From assembly GCA_016933535.1 (NCBI GenBank), contig JAFGAS010000053.1, positions 1 through 64,000 on the forward strand: a stretch of 64,000 nucleotides of DNA, in the 5' to 3' direction. The notes under the pieces were generated by a model that was not told the origin of the DNA, did no database searches, and saw only the letters and a program-made list of their open reading frames with translations. This document shows positions 49,910-60,420 of the stretch, in pieces (the first letter of the stretch is position 1; every line of letters begins with the position of its first letter). Source of the DNA: Candidatus Zymogenaceae bacterium. GTDB taxonomy: Bacteria > Desulfobacterota > Zymogenia > Zymogenales > Zymogenaceae. The position numbers and the translations under genes were made by a program.

Positions 49910-50228
49910 AGGTCGCTCCTACCCTCCTGTTGTAAGCGAAAAGGTACGCATAGTTTAACGGATTTCACACGCCGTATCAACCCCTTTCGGAGACGGTGTT
50001 CGGGGAGAACCGGGCGGGACGGGCGCGTAACCACGTGGCCCGGCTGCCGTCTTCGAAACGAGAGGAGTATCGGAAAAATAAGGGCCGGGCAGCAGAAGAC
50101 TGCCCGGCCCATTCTTTATGGCCAACGAGTCGATCGGTAGCAAGGCCGCGCCGGGCCCAGGCGCCGTTTCCACTATGGGGACGTGCAGCCGTTGGGCAAA
50201 CCCTATCCCGGCCCGATTTGCCTTCCCA
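49910..50228. other. Intergenic region with minus-strand terminator
   Basis: Holds the sulfatase promoter region and, at 50081-50110, a perfect GGGCCGGGCA/TGCCCGGCCC hairpin followed on the minus strand by TTATTTTT, the terminator of the symporter unit. No gene seen. Confidence 0.65.
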
Positions 50229-51662
50229 TCAGGTCTTTGACAGCTCCTGAGGCGTTACTCCCGGTTTGTAGGTAAGGATGCTCAGCACGTACATCAGGAT
50301 GACGGCCACGATTAGAGCCCCCGCTATCGGCTCCACCCATTCCGGCAGGCCCACCGTGAACTTCAGGCCGTAAAGCGCCACCACGGTGATCCCGCCTCCG
50401 ATCATGCTGGCGATCGCCCCGGTGTTGGTGGCCTTTTTCCAAAAAAGAGCCGCCATCGTCGGGACAAACGCCACGGCGATGAATATGGCAAACGACAGAA
50501 GCATCATCTCAAATATTCCCCGCATCAGCAGCGAGAAGGTGATCCCGAGGGCACCGATGGCCACCACCGCGATCCGGGCCGTCCAGAGGGCCGTCTTTTC
50601 CTTCAGGTCGGGCTTGATGAGCCGGGCCACATCCCGGGAGACGGTCATGCCCGCCACCATCAGGACGCTGGCCGCCGTGGACATCAAGACGGCCAGTATT
50701 GCCGCGATCGACAGGCCGATCATCACGGGGGGGAGGTTATTAATAATCAGTATGGGTACGACCACGTCATTTGTGCCGTATATCTCTTTTAAGGACGGAT
50801 AGAGATAAAAACCGATTATCCCCACCAGGATGATAGAGAGGCTGTAGCCGAAGTAAAGGAGGGTGGAGACCAGGATACTGCGTTTGGCCACATGCTCGTC
50901 CCGCGCCGATGAGGCACGCTGCCAGAGGGAGACATCGATAAAGCATATCGGGATAAGGGTAAGAAACCATCCGATGAGCGTGTAGAACGGGATCCCGTGA
51001 AAAAAGTCGAACATGTGGGATGGCAGCGTGGCGGTTACCCTGCCTATGTCTATCCCCATAAAGAGGAATACGGGCAGTAGCACGCCGAGGATTACCAACA
51101 GGAGGACCGCCTGGACGATCTCGGTGTAGGCAAGTGCAAACATACCACCGGCAAACGTGTAGGCTATCATCACTGCCCGGGCAACCAGCACGGCCTGGCT
51201 GTACGTAACGCCCCATAACGTCCCCCCGACGGCCGTAAAGACCGTGCCGAGGGCGGCCACCTGTACGCCGAAAAGCGCAATGAGGCCCAACAGGAGGAAG
51301 ACCGCCGAGATGATTCGGGCCGTATTGCCATACCGGGCCAGAAGGACCTCCGGGATCGTCCAGTATTTTATCCTCCTGATAACCCCGGCGATCACGGAAA
51401 AACCGAGCAGACCCAGGGCATAGGCGATAATACTCCAGATGACTACTATTCCAAAGTTATACGAGAGCCCCCCCACGCCGAGGGTTGCCCCGGAGCCGAT
51501 GGCCGTAGCCGTGATCGCCCCGATGAGGGTCGGATAACCCAGTGACCTGCCCGCCAGCGAATAGTCCGTCTCATTGTTTACCTTTCGGTAGCTGATCATG
51601 CCGACGATGAGGATAAAGACGAAATAGAGGGCGATGACGACCAGGTCAATAGTGCCTACCAT
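50229..51662 (-). CDS. Sodium:solute symporter (SSS family)
   Basis: 477 residues with about 13 membrane helices. The family core appears early: DYSLAGRSLG near 33, SGATLGVGGLSYNFG near 58, then ARYGNTARIIS near 108 and VLMSTAASVLMVAGMTVSRD near 325 (the sodium-site helix). It imports an organic solute with sodium. It lies between the sulfatase and an amidohydrolase/acyl-CoA synthetase pair on the same strand, so an organic acid or sugar derivative is plausible; the substrate cannot be read from sequence. Confidence 0.9.
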   Translation of the reverse strand: MVGTIDLVVIALYFVFILIVGMISYRKVNNETDYSLAGRSLGYPTLIGAITATAIGSGATLGVGGLSYNFGIVVIWSIIAYALGLLGFSVIAGVIRRIKYWTIPEVLLARYGNTARIISAVFLLLGLIALFGVQVAALGTVFTAVGGTLWGVTYSQAVLVARAVMIAYTFAGGMFALAYTEIVQAVLLLVILGVLLPVFLFMGIDIGRVTATLPSHMFDFFHGIPFYTLIGWFLTLIPICFIDVSLWQRASSARDEHVAKRSILVSTLLYFGYSLSIILVGIIGFYLYPSLKEIYGTNDVVVPILIINNLPPVMIGLSIAAILAVLMSTAASVLMVAGMTVSRDVARLIKPDLKEKTALWTARIAVVAIGALGITFSLLMRGIFEMMLLSFAIFIAVAFVPTMAALFWKKATNTGAIASMIGGGITVVALYGLKFTVGLPEWVEPIAGALIVAVILMYVLSILTYKPGVTPQELSKT

Positions 51663-51815
51663 ATCTATTACTCCCTTCTCTATGGGTTAGCAATAACTGA
51701 TGGGATCGCCGATCCGGAGTAAGGACAAGAAATAATGAATATGAGCCGTCTCAACGACAATCCCTCTCCTTAAATAAAAACGGCTTATCGTTTCACCGTG
51801 CCCGGTACATGCCGC

Positions 51816-52706
51816 TTATTCCCCGTCCAATCCGAAGAGCCGTGCGGCGTTGCGGTACAACCATTTTTCCTTGACCTCCTCGCGCAGCGGAAGATGGAGG
51901 ACCTCGTTGACACCCTGCTTCATGGAGAGCATCGGCCAACCCGAGGCGAACATTATTTTATCTGCCAGAACGCTGCCTCCCAGTTGCATCAGCGTTTCAT
52001 AGCCCGAATTCGGTTTACCCAGGTACTTCGGGCGGACGGAGGAGGTCGATACGTATACATTGGGATGTCGCCAGGCCACGGCCATGAGCTCGGCCACCCA
52101 TGGAAAGCCGGGGGTGCTGCCGACGATTTTCAGCTCCGGAAAATCCACCGCGACATAATCGATGTGGATAGGACGGCAGATATCCATGCGGGCGTCGCGC
52201 CGAAAATGCATGGACGATTCGATAAAGACGATGGCATTCAATTCAAGGCATTTTTCATAGAGCGGCCAGTAGGTTCGGTCGGAGGCGGGCAGGTTATATT
52301 CGTACGTCCAGAGATCGATACCTTTGAGGCCCAGATCCGTTATCGCGTGTTCCAGATTCTTAAGTGCGGCCTTACCCTTAAACGGATCTGCGCCGGCAAG
52401 CCCGACGAACCGATCGGGAAAGCGGTTTATAAGATTCGCACACGCCTCGTCCGGTATCTTCATTCCGAAGGTCGTTTCTATATCTCTGGAACGGATGACG
52501 GCGATATCGATGCCCTCGCTATCTAGATACGCGACAAACGATTCGGGGGTCCATTCGGCCGAAACGAGGGTCTTGAGACCTTCTTCGAGCTCGGAGCCGT
52601 AGACTCGGTAATAGTCCTTCATGTATGAAGGCACGATGCCAAACTCCTTAAAGGGCGGGGTGACGGCGCAGTCGATGACTCTCTTCCTTTTAGCGATATC
52701 CGACAT
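51816..52706 (-). CDS. Amidohydrolase-2-like TIM-barrel protein
   Basis: 296 residues of the PF04909 amidohydrolase/decarboxylase type: FPDRFVGLAGADPFKGKAAL, GLKGIDLWTYEYNLPASDRT, FVEL-like core and VADKIMFASGWPM near the end. The N-terminal metal motif H-x-H is not present (it reads VIDCAVTPPF), so metal dependence or activity is uncertain. It overlaps no neighbour but is 51 bp downstream of an acyl-CoA synthetase, probably in one operon; decarboxylation or ring hydrolysis of an aromatic acid would fit. Confidence 0.75.
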   Translation of the reverse strand: MSDIAKRKRVIDCAVTPPFKEFGIVPSYMKDYYRVYGSELEEGLKTLVSAEWTPESFVAYLDSEGIDIAVIRSRDIETTFGMKIPDEACANLINRFPDRFVGLAGADPFKGKAALKNLEHAITDLGLKGIDLWTYEYNLPASDRTYWPLYEKCLELNAIVFIESSMHFRRDARMDICRPIHIDYVAVDFPELKIVGSTPGFPWVAELMAVAWRHPNVYVSTSSVRPKYLGKPNSGYETLMQLGGSVLADKIMFASGWPMLSMKQGVNEVLHLPLREEVKEKWLYRNAARLFGLDGE

Positions 52707-52757
52707 GGTTCCTCCGGCAGTATAGGTATGTAACGACCACGAGAGAGGGTAAATGAG

Positions 52758-54392
52758 CTATCCGTTTTCGTCGAGTGTCTTCATAAGTTCGTTTTTAAGC
52801 GCGGTACGGTCGGACTTTCCAATCCGCGTGATCGGGATGTCATCCTTGATGATGATCTTTCTGGGTACCTTAAACGCGGCCAGGTTTTCTTTCAGGTGGG
52901 CCATGAGTCCGTCAATATCTACCGTCGTCCCCCAGACGGGGGCGATATAGAGCCAGATCACCTCGCCGTAGATCTTATCGGGAACGCCGATGGCCGCCGC
53001 CAGTCCCACGTTCTGATAGTGGGTCGCCTCTTCCTCAACCTCCGTCGGGAGCACGGTATAACTCCCAACCCGGATGATCTGCTTGATGCGTCCCTTGATG
53101 TAGATGCCGCCGTCCTGGGCCAGGTATCCCAGATCCCCGGTCTTGCACCAGCCGTCGGTGGTAAACCCGGCCTCGTCCTCCTCGGGCATGTTGTAGTAGT
53201 GGGGTATCACCAGCGGGCCACCGATTATCAGTTCACCCAGCTCTCCCCGGGAGACCTCGTTGCCGGCATCGTCGACGACCTTAATCATGACGGTGGAGAA
53301 AGGCTTTCCGACATATCCTTGGTCGATCCATTCGGGATTATCACCCGGTTCGGTGTAAGAAACCGCCGAGCCCGCCTCGGTGCTCCCGTAGCCGACAACG
53401 ATTACGGGGGCGATCTTTTCTTTGATTCCCGCGGCCAGTTCCAAAGATACCCGCTCGCCGCCCAGGGCCGCCAACTTCACGCACGAAAGGTCGAATGTGT
53501 CCAAATCGGGCAGTGAAAGGAGGATTGCGTACATCGTCGGCACGCCGCCCATCCAGGGGATCTTTTGGCCTGCGGTGACCTCCAGCACCTTATAGGGGTT
53601 CCAATCCTCCATCAGGATGATCTCGAAACCGCCCACAAGCGGCATCCCGATCAGCTCCACCGTTCCCCCCACGTGGCTCGGCGGCAGCGCCGCCAGGCTC
53701 TTTATCCGTCCGTCTATGCCCACCTGCGACAGTGTCCTCCTGAAGAAACCGTATTCGATGTAGGACATGAAGACCGTATTGAGGTTGTTGAGAAGGGCCG
53801 CCTTCGGCACCCCCGTCGTGCCGCCCGTGAAAATAATCAGGGAGCCGTCGGCGACAGTCAAGGACCGTTTGCGTTGTTCAAGCTCCTTTTCGAGTCCGAA
53901 TTTCTCTTTTAAGAGTTCCTCAAAGGAGCGCCCGAACTCGCTGGAGCCGACCAGCACCTTGGTGATACCGGCGAATTGATCCCCGAGACGCTTGATCTTT
54001 TCAACGGTGTTGAAATCCTTGACACCGGTCACCGATAGGATAAGGGAGGGTTTTGCGTGGGAGATGAAGCGTTCGAGGTCCTTGGTCCGAAATTTCACGT
54101 CCATAGGGACGAGGATCGCCCCGACTGAAGCCGCGGCCACAAGCGTCAGTACAAAATCGATCCCGGTGGGCAGGATTGAGACAATCCGATCTCCCTTCTT
54201 TATGCCGAGGGAGAGAAACGCCTGGGCCAACTGGTCGACCTTCTGTTTGAATTGGCCGGCGGTGACGGTGCGATCGCCCTGCCTGAGGGATGGAAAGTCG
54301 GGATCGATTTTGCTCCAGTGGTCCACGTACTGCCAGTAGAAGTCAAGATGGGGAACGTCAAATTTCGGAGTCTCAAACGCCGGGTTTTCCAT
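52758..54392 (-). CDS. AMP-dependent acyl-CoA synthetase
   Basis: 544 residues, ANL superfamily. P-loop IIFTGGTTGVPKAAL near 190, GYGSTEAG near 327, CKTGDLGYL near 413, and the C-terminal Lys in ITRIGKSDRTAL near 530. It adenylates a carboxylic acid and transfers it to CoA. First gene of the unit with the amidohydrolase, transcribed away from the second acyl-CoA synthetase at 54692 across a 299-bp divergent promoter region. The acid is unknown. Confidence 0.9.
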   Translation of the reverse strand: MENPAFETPKFDVPHLDFYWQYVDHWSKIDPDFPSLRQGDRTVTAGQFKQKVDQLAQAFLSLGIKKGDRIVSILPTGIDFVLTLVAAASVGAILVPMDVKFRTKDLERFISHAKPSLILSVTGVKDFNTVEKIKRLGDQFAGITKVLVGSSEFGRSFEELLKEKFGLEKELEQRKRSLTVADGSLIIFTGGTTGVPKAALLNNLNTVFMSYIEYGFFRRTLSQVGIDGRIKSLAALPPSHVGGTVELIGMPLVGGFEIILMEDWNPYKVLEVTAGQKIPWMGGVPTMYAILLSLPDLDTFDLSCVKLAALGGERVSLELAAGIKEKIAPVIVVGYGSTEAGSAVSYTEPGDNPEWIDQGYVGKPFSTVMIKVVDDAGNEVSRGELGELIIGGPLVIPHYYNMPEEDEAGFTTDGWCKTGDLGYLAQDGGIYIKGRIKQIIRVGSYTVLPTEVEEEATHYQNVGLAAAIGVPDKIYGEVIWLYIAPVWGTTVDIDGLMAHLKENLAAFKVPRKIIIKDDIPITRIGKSDRTALKNELMKTLDENG

Positions 54393-54691
54393 TATCTGCC
54401 TCCGCTAAAAAAATAGGGAGAACCGGTCGATGTGAGAGGATTTTTGTCGTTTTTCGATCGCCGCCCGGTGGGGGATGTATATCGTATCCAATTAAAACGG
54501 CCGGGAATAGGGTGCCGTGCGTTTGATTATTGATTTACACGAGTTTTCGGCAGATGTCAAATAAATTGAGTTAAAAAAGAAAAGGGATAGGAGTGTTCGG
54601 GAAAATTTCGATATTGACATATGAATCAACCTATAGTAGACAATAGACTCAAATGGGTCGTTGGACCGGATAACCTATCAGGAGCCGAGCC

Positions 54692-56563
54692 ATGGAAGCA
54701 TTTGTCATCAGAGACCTTACCGACATTCAGGCCATAGAGAAGGTCCCTCTCTCCGAGCGATTCTCAGAAAAGAGCACCTATGAAGCCGTAAAAAAGGGAA
54801 GCGATATCAACCCGGACGCGGTGGCCGTCAACTTCATCCTGACCGGGGACCAATATCAAAACCCGATTTCGGTTACCTACAAGACACTGATCGGCCGCAT
54901 CAACCAGGCGGCCAACTGCTTTCACGACCTCGGGATTGGGGCGACCGACGTGGTTACCTACCTCCTGCCCAACGTGCCTCAGACCCACTATGTCCTGTGG
55001 GGGGCCGAGGCAGCCGGCGTCGTCAATCCGGTCAATCCCCTCCTGGAAGCGTCTGCGATACGCGACATTTGCCGGGCAGCGAAAACGAAGGTGCTGGTGG
55101 CCCTGGGCGACGTGCCCGGCTCCGAGATATGGAAGAAGGTCACCGCTATTAAGGACGACATCCCCACCCTGAAAAATATCCTCGTCCTCCTGGGCCAAAC
55201 TGATAGCAAGCAGGGGATATTTAACCTTGATGAGAAGCTGGCCGAATATCCCGAGGACCGGCTTATCTTCGAAAGGAACATCCTGCCTTCCGATGTTGCC
55301 TCCCTGTATCACACCGGTGGGACGACCGGTACGCCCAAACTTGCCCGCAGGACCCACTACAACGAGCTGTCCAACGCGTTTGTGATGGGACTCATGGCGG
55401 GCATCACGCCCCAAAACGTCGTCATGTGCGGACTTCCGCTGTTCCATGTCAACGGGACGATCGTAACGGGCCTTGCCCCCTTCTGGTGGGGGGCGCAGGT
55501 GGTGCTCCTTTCGCCCCAGGGCTACCGGGACCCGGGTATACTTCCCAACTTCTTCAGGATCATCGAGAAGTACCGCGGGACCTTCTTTTCGAGCGTCCCC
55601 ACGATCCTATCCGTGCTCCTGGAGACGCCCAAGGAAAACGTGGACATATCAAGCCTCAGATACGCCATTTGCGGGGCCGCGCCGCTGTCGGTGGAGCTGT
55701 TCCGGCGCTTCGAGGAATATACCGGCCTCAAGATTCTTGAGGGATACGGCCTGACGGAATCGGCGGCGGGGGCCTCCGTCAACCCCAAGGACGGCGAGCG
55801 TCGCGTCGGCTCCATCGGCCTGAGACTCCCCTACGAAGAAATGAAGACCGTCATACTCGACGACGAGGGCAGCTATGTCCGGGACGCCCGGCCGGACGAA
55901 ATCGGGGTAATTGTGCTGCGCGGCCCTAACGTTTTTCTCGGTTACGTGGAACAGATACACAACAAGGGTCTCTGGATAGCCGACGGCTGGCTCAACACCG
56001 GCGACCTGGGGCGCATGGACGCCGACGGCTACTTCTGGCTGACCGGCAGGAAAAAGGAGATCATCATCCGGGGGGGGCACAACATCGATCCGGCGGCTAT
56101 CGAGGAACCGATCTACCGGATGCCGCAGGTAAAGGCGGTGGCGGCCGTCGGGCGGCCCGACGCGTACGCGGGGGAGGTCCCGGTGGCCTACGTCGAGCTT
56201 CGGGAGGGACATGAGGTCACACCCGAGCAGATCCTTGAGTTTGCCGCCCGCGAGATCCCCGAGCGGGCCGCGGTTCCCAAGGAGGTCTATATCGTCGACA
56301 AGCTTCCCCTGACCCCGATCGGGAAGATCCACAAGCCGACCCTCGTGTGGGATGCCGCCCGGCGCATCTACGAAAAGGAGATGGAGGCGATTGCCGATAT
56401 CGCCTCATCGGTGACGGTGGCAGTGGCCGAAGACAGGACCTCCGGAAAGACCGCGATCATCACCGTTACCCCCAGGCCCGGGGTTGACGCAGATACCGTC
56501 AAACGGCGCATCGGCGACATCCTGGCCCGCTATACCCTGAGATACGAGGTGGTCATAGCGTAA
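54692..56563 (+). CDS. AMP-dependent acyl-CoA synthetase, FadD-like, with extra C-terminal domain
   Basis: 623 residues. P-loop LYHTGGTTGTPKL near 206, EGYGLTESAAG near 350, LNTGDLGRMD near 430, catalytic Lys in LTPIGKIHKPTL near 548. Beyond the usual end are about 70 more residues (VTVAVAEDRTSGKTAIITVT, then VDADTVKRRIGDILARY), a small ferredoxin-like fold extension. Ribosome-binding site GGAG lies 8 bp upstream. It activates a fatty or related acid; the paralogue at 52758 is divergent. Confidence 0.9.
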   Translation: MEAFVIRDLTDIQAIEKVPLSERFSEKSTYEAVKKGSDINPDAVAVNFILTGDQYQNPISVTYKTLIGRINQAANCFHDLGIGATDVVTYLLPNVPQTHYVLWGAEAAGVVNPVNPLLEASAIRDICRAAKTKVLVALGDVPGSEIWKKVTAIKDDIPTLKNILVLLGQTDSKQGIFNLDEKLAEYPEDRLIFERNILPSDVASLYHTGGTTGTPKLARRTHYNELSNAFVMGLMAGITPQNVVMCGLPLFHVNGTIVTGLAPFWWGAQVVLLSPQGYRDPGILPNFFRIIEKYRGTFFSSVPTILSVLLETPKENVDISSLRYAICGAAPLSVELFRRFEEYTGLKILEGYGLTESAAGASVNPKDGERRVGSIGLRLPYEEMKTVILDDEGSYVRDARPDEIGVIVLRGPNVFLGYVEQIHNKGLWIADGWLNTGDLGRMDADGYFWLTGRKKEIIIRGGHNIDPAAIEEPIYRMPQVKAVAAVGRPDAYAGEVPVAYVELREGHEVTPEQILEFAAREIPERAAVPKEVYIVDKLPLTPIGKIHKPTLVWDAARRIYEKEMEAIADIASSVTVAVAEDRTSGKTAIITVTPRPGVDADTVKRRIGDILARYTLRYEVVIA

Positions 56564-56618
56564 CGTCCCGGCCGGTCGTTAAAAAGGTATCGTCACCCGA
56601 TTTTTATAGGACGTCTCA

Positions 56619-58115
56619 ATGTTCCATACATCCGCGTCCGACGAACCCCACGACGACCGGCATCGTCCCCATTTTCACTTCACTGCCCAAAAAAACTGGG
56701 TGAACGATCCCAACGGCCTGGTCTATTACGACGGCCGCTTTCACCTCTTTTATCAATACAACCCCTTCGGGTCCCGGTGGGGTCACATGCACTGGGGACA
56801 CGCCGAGAGTGCCGACCTGGTCGGCTGGCGTCATCTGCCGATTGCCCTTTCCCCCGATCGGCTGGGTACGATCTTTTCCGGATCGGTCGTCGTCGATCAT
56901 CAAAACACGTGCGGGTTGTTTCCCACGAGACAGGGGGGGGTGGCGGCTATCTTCACCTATTTCAAATGGGGACTTCAACGCCAGGGCCTTGCGACAAGCC
57001 GTGACGGGGGCGTGACCTGGGAGAAATACGCGGGCAACCCGGTTATCAAAAATCCTCTCCTTATCCATTTTCGGGACCCGAAGGTCTTCTTCCATTCGCA
57101 GACGGGACGCTGGGTCATGGTTATCGCCGCGGGAGATCGGGTGCGGTTCTACTCATCGGGAGACCTTCTGGACTGGAAATGCACCGGAAGTTTCGGCAAG
57201 GGCTACGGTGCCCACGGCGGGGTCTGGGAGTGCCCCGACCTGTTCGAGCTTGCCGTGGACGGGAACAAAGATAAAAAAAAGTGGGTGCTGCTGGTGAGCG
57301 TCCAGAAGGGGGCGCCCGGCGGGGGGGCCGGGACGTAGTATTTTATGGGCGATTTCGACGGTCGTCAATTTAGCGCGGACGATCCCCCCGGCACGGTTCG
57401 ATGGCTCGATTTCGGCGCGGATAACTACGCCGGGATCACCTACAATAACGTCCCTGAGAAAGACGGGCGGCGGATATTCATCGGATGGATGAACAACTGG
57501 CGGTATGCCGAGAAGACCCCCACCGCCCCCTGGCGGGGCGCGATGACGACGCCGCGTGAGCTCACGCTTACCCAAGAAGACGGCCGAGTGTTCCTTCTGG
57601 CCCAGCCCGTAAGCGAGCTTACCGGAACTCGGACGGGGGGGTTTCGCCTGGGAAACGAGCGCATAGACTCCGAGAAGATCGTCCGAGAAAAGGAGCTTTC
57701 CGGGGGCGTCTTTGAGATTACCGCCGAATGGGAGGTACGGTCCACCGCCGGTTTCGGGATCGCCCTTACCAACGAGTGCGGACAGGAGGTGGTCGTCGGC
57801 TTGGACCCGGCGGCCGGGCGCCTCTGGATTGACCGGTCCCGATCGGGGCATACCGATTTTTCGAAACACTTCCCGGGGGTGCATTATGCCCCGATTTCGC
57901 TAAAAGGCGGCCGCCTCACGGCCCAAATCCTTGTGGACACATGTTCCGTCGAGGTATTCGCCTCCGGCGGGAGGGCCGTCATGACCGACCTCGTTTTTCC
58001 GAGCGCGCCGTACGATCAGTTACGGCTCTTCTCCCGGGGCGGCCCCGTAACGGTTTTGTCGCTTTCGGGATGGGGGCTCGGCCGTTACCGCCGGCATAAC
58101 GAAGGAGAAATTTAG
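56619..58115 (+). pseudogene. Glycoside hydrolase family 32 enzyme interrupted by an amber codon
   Basis: Two ORFs in the same frame: 56619-57338 (239 aa) and 57345-58115. Nucleophile Asp 30 in WVNDPNG, the transition-state residue in HFRDPKVF near 151, acid/base Glu in ECPDLF near 206, and the beta-sandwich half downstream. The break is a single TAG at 57336-57338, in text where GH32 enzymes read T-Q-YF-x-GDFDG; here GT-stop-YFMGDFDG. One CAG to TAG change explains it. Levanase/invertase-type hydrolysis of fructans or sucrose. The rest of the frame is intact, so the mutation is recent, a sequencing error, or read through. The sugar transporter follows in the same operon. Confidence 0.88.
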
Positions 58116-59435
58116 ATGGGCCAACTCTCTTTTGGCAAGAAGTTTTCGTATTCGGTGGGTGGTATAGCCCTCAACCTGGCAAACCTGGCGATTTCCCAGT
58201 GGCTTCTGGTGCTCTATGTCCCGACAAAAGACACAGCACTGGTAGGAAGCCTCCTCTTCTCCCTAATTTTTTTGGCCGGGCGAGTCACCGACGGTATCAC
58301 CGAGCCCCTCATCGGGTTTCTCAGCGACCACTGGCGTTCCAAGCGCGGGCGGCGGATACCCTTTATCATCTTTGCCACGGTCCCCGTGGCGGTGGTCTCC
58401 TTTCTCCTCTGGACCCCGCCGCTGCCCCATGAGCAGAGTTGGATCAACGGGGTGTATATCTTCGTGCTCGTACAGCTCTTCTTTATCCTCTGGTCTACGC
58501 TTGCCAACCCGTACATGTCGCTCTTGCCGGAAATAACCTCCGACCTCAAAGAGCGCGTCGATATCTCGGCGATGCAGGCGGTATTTCTCATGATCGGCAC
58601 CCTCATATTCGGCTTCCTTGGGCCGATAAAGGAGGCCTTCGGATGGATAGGGATCGGCGCGGTCCTCTTTATTGCCACGATTATCTCGTTCGTGCCAACG
58701 ATCCTGACTATCAGACAGAAGCCCTCGGATAAAATAGGCGCCGCCGGTGAGCGTTTCCGGTTTTCAATGATCTTTTCATGGGCCGCCACCACCTTCAAGA
58801 ACCGGGCGTTCGTCCGGTATCTGGCCGCAACGGCCCTATTCTGGTTTGCGCTCAACCTCTTTATCATCATCATCCCGTTCTGGTCAAAATACGTCCTGGG
58901 CAATACGGACGACAAGGTGGTTCTCCTCATGGCGCCGCTTCTGGCGGCCAACCTCGTCTTCTTCTTCGTATTTAACATTCTCTCGAAGAGATTCGGCAAG
59001 TACTTGATGTTTCTGGTTACACTTGCCGGCTCTTCCGTCGCGATGTCACTATTGTGGGTTGTGGGGCGGCAGCTTCCGGCCGGCCCACAGGTCCAGACCC
59101 AGGTAGTCATGGGGCTCGTCGGGGTTTTCATGGCGGGATTTATGATGCTTCCGATGGCGCTGTTGGCAGATGTGATCGACTACGACGAGAAGCTGACCGG
59201 TAAACGGCGGGAAGGGATCTACTTCGGTATGCAGAGCATACTGCAGAAGATCTCGATCGGCATCTCGATCCCCCTGGCCGCAGCCCTCATGTACGTTGGG
59301 GGAGACATGACGCCGACGGAACTGGGGCTGAAGATCATAGCGCTGGTGGCGGGGTTCTTTGCGTTGCTGGCGTGTGCAGTCTTCCTTACCTACCCGCTCC
59401 GGGAACGGGACGGAAAGGTATTCGTGAAAGAGTAA
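58116..59435 (+). CDS. GPH-family sugar:cation symporter (MFS)
   Basis: 439 residues, 12 membrane helices. GPH features: FSYSVGGIALNL at the start, RVTDGITEPLIGFLSDHW near 60 with RSKRGRRIPFI, and DYDEKLTGKRREGIYFGMQS near 365. It imports glycosides with protons or sodium. It begins 1 bp after the GH32 frame stops, so hydrolase and transporter form a fructoside-use operon. Confidence 0.9.
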   Translation: MGQLSFGKKFSYSVGGIALNLANLAISQWLLVLYVPTKDTALVGSLLFSLIFLAGRVTDGITEPLIGFLSDHWRSKRGRRIPFIIFATVPVAVVSFLLWTPPLPHEQSWINGVYIFVLVQLFFILWSTLANPYMSLLPEITSDLKERVDISAMQAVFLMIGTLIFGFLGPIKEAFGWIGIGAVLFIATIISFVPTILTIRQKPSDKIGAAGERFRFSMIFSWAATTFKNRAFVRYLAATALFWFALNLFIIIIPFWSKYVLGNTDDKVVLLMAPLLAANLVFFFVFNILSKRFGKYLMFLVTLAGSSVAMSLLWVVGRQLPAGPQVQTQVVMGLVGVFMAGFMMLPMALLADVIDYDEKLTGKRREGIYFGMQSILQKISIGISIPLAAALMYVGGDMTPTELGLKIIALVAGFFALLACAVFLTYPLRERDGKVFVKE

Positions 59436-59472
59436 AGCGTCTATCGGTTTTGTCTTCCACGGGAGGTTCGCG

Positions 59473-60363
59473 ATGGGCTTTACCAGAAAGGACGTCGATT
59501 TTTTCAGCCGGGGCACCCGGTGCGGGGCGTGGCTTTATCTGCCGGAGGGCACAAAAAGGCCGCCGGTGGTCGTGATGGCCCACGGTTTTGCGGCCGAAAA
59601 GACCTTTGGGCTGGACGCTTTTGCACAGCGATTCGTCGCACGGGGGATAGCCGTCTTTGTCTTTGACTACCGCAACTTCGGTGCGAGCGAAGGTAGCCCC
59701 CGAAACCTCGTGGATTACCGGCGGCACATTGCCGACTGGCAGGCAGCCATCGAGTTTGTCCGGGAACTGCCCCAGGTCGACGGCCGCCGGACGGCGCTGT
59801 GGGGATCGTCGTTTTCCGGCGGGCACGTTATTATGATCGCGGCCGCGGACCCGAAGATTCGGGCCGTCGTGGCCCAGGTCCCGTTTGTGGACGGCCTTGC
59901 CTCGGCCGGGACATTCGGCCCGTCGTTCATCCTGAAGGCGACAATCAAAGGCCTCAGGGATCTCATGTGCATCATGACCTTCCGGGAGCCCTATACCGTG
60001 CCGGTGGTGGGAGCGCCGGACAAGTTTGCCGTCATGAACACTCCCGACGCAATGCCGGGGTTTCTCGCGATACTCCCGAAAGATACGACCTGGAAAAACG
60101 AGTGCCCCGCCCGAATCCTGTTGACGGTGACGATGTACCGCCCGATCCGGCGCGCAAAAAGGGTCTCGTGCCCGCTGCTTCTGGTCGCGGCCAAAAGAGA
60201 CAGCCTGATACCCGCGGCTTCCGTCAAAAAAACCGCGGCCCGCGCGCCGAAGGGTGAGCTGATGGAGCTCGATATCGGGCATTTCGAGATCTACACGGGG
60301 AAAGCGTTCGAGAAGGCGGTGGACCGCGAAGCGGAATTCCTTGAGAAATACCTGAACGGGTGA
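59473..60363 (+). CDS. Alpha/beta hydrolase
   Basis: 296 residues. Oxyanion-hole VVVMAHGFAAEK near 36, nucleophile elbow GSSFSG (Ser 113), acid Asp in RDSLIPAASVKK near 254 and His in IGHFEIYTG near 277. No signal peptide, so a cytoplasmic esterase or hydrolase of the serine type. Fourth gene of the plus-strand run; GGAGG lies before the ATG. Confidence 0.85.
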   Translation: MGFTRKDVDFFSRGTRCGAWLYLPEGTKRPPVVVMAHGFAAEKTFGLDAFAQRFVARGIAVFVFDYRNFGASEGSPRNLVDYRRHIADWQAAIEFVRELPQVDGRRTALWGSSFSGGHVIMIAAADPKIRAVVAQVPFVDGLASAGTFGPSFILKATIKGLRDLMCIMTFREPYTVPVVGAPDKFAVMNTPDAMPGFLAILPKDTTWKNECPARILLTVTMYRPIRRAKRVSCPLLLVAAKRDSLIPAASVKKTAARAPKGELMELDIGHFEIYTGKAFEKAVDREAEFLEKYLNG

Positions 60364-60420
60364 GAGTTTGTGTGTGGAGGGTGTCTCTTTAACGAAGCGG
60401 GGGTACGGAGGTCGCAGCAC

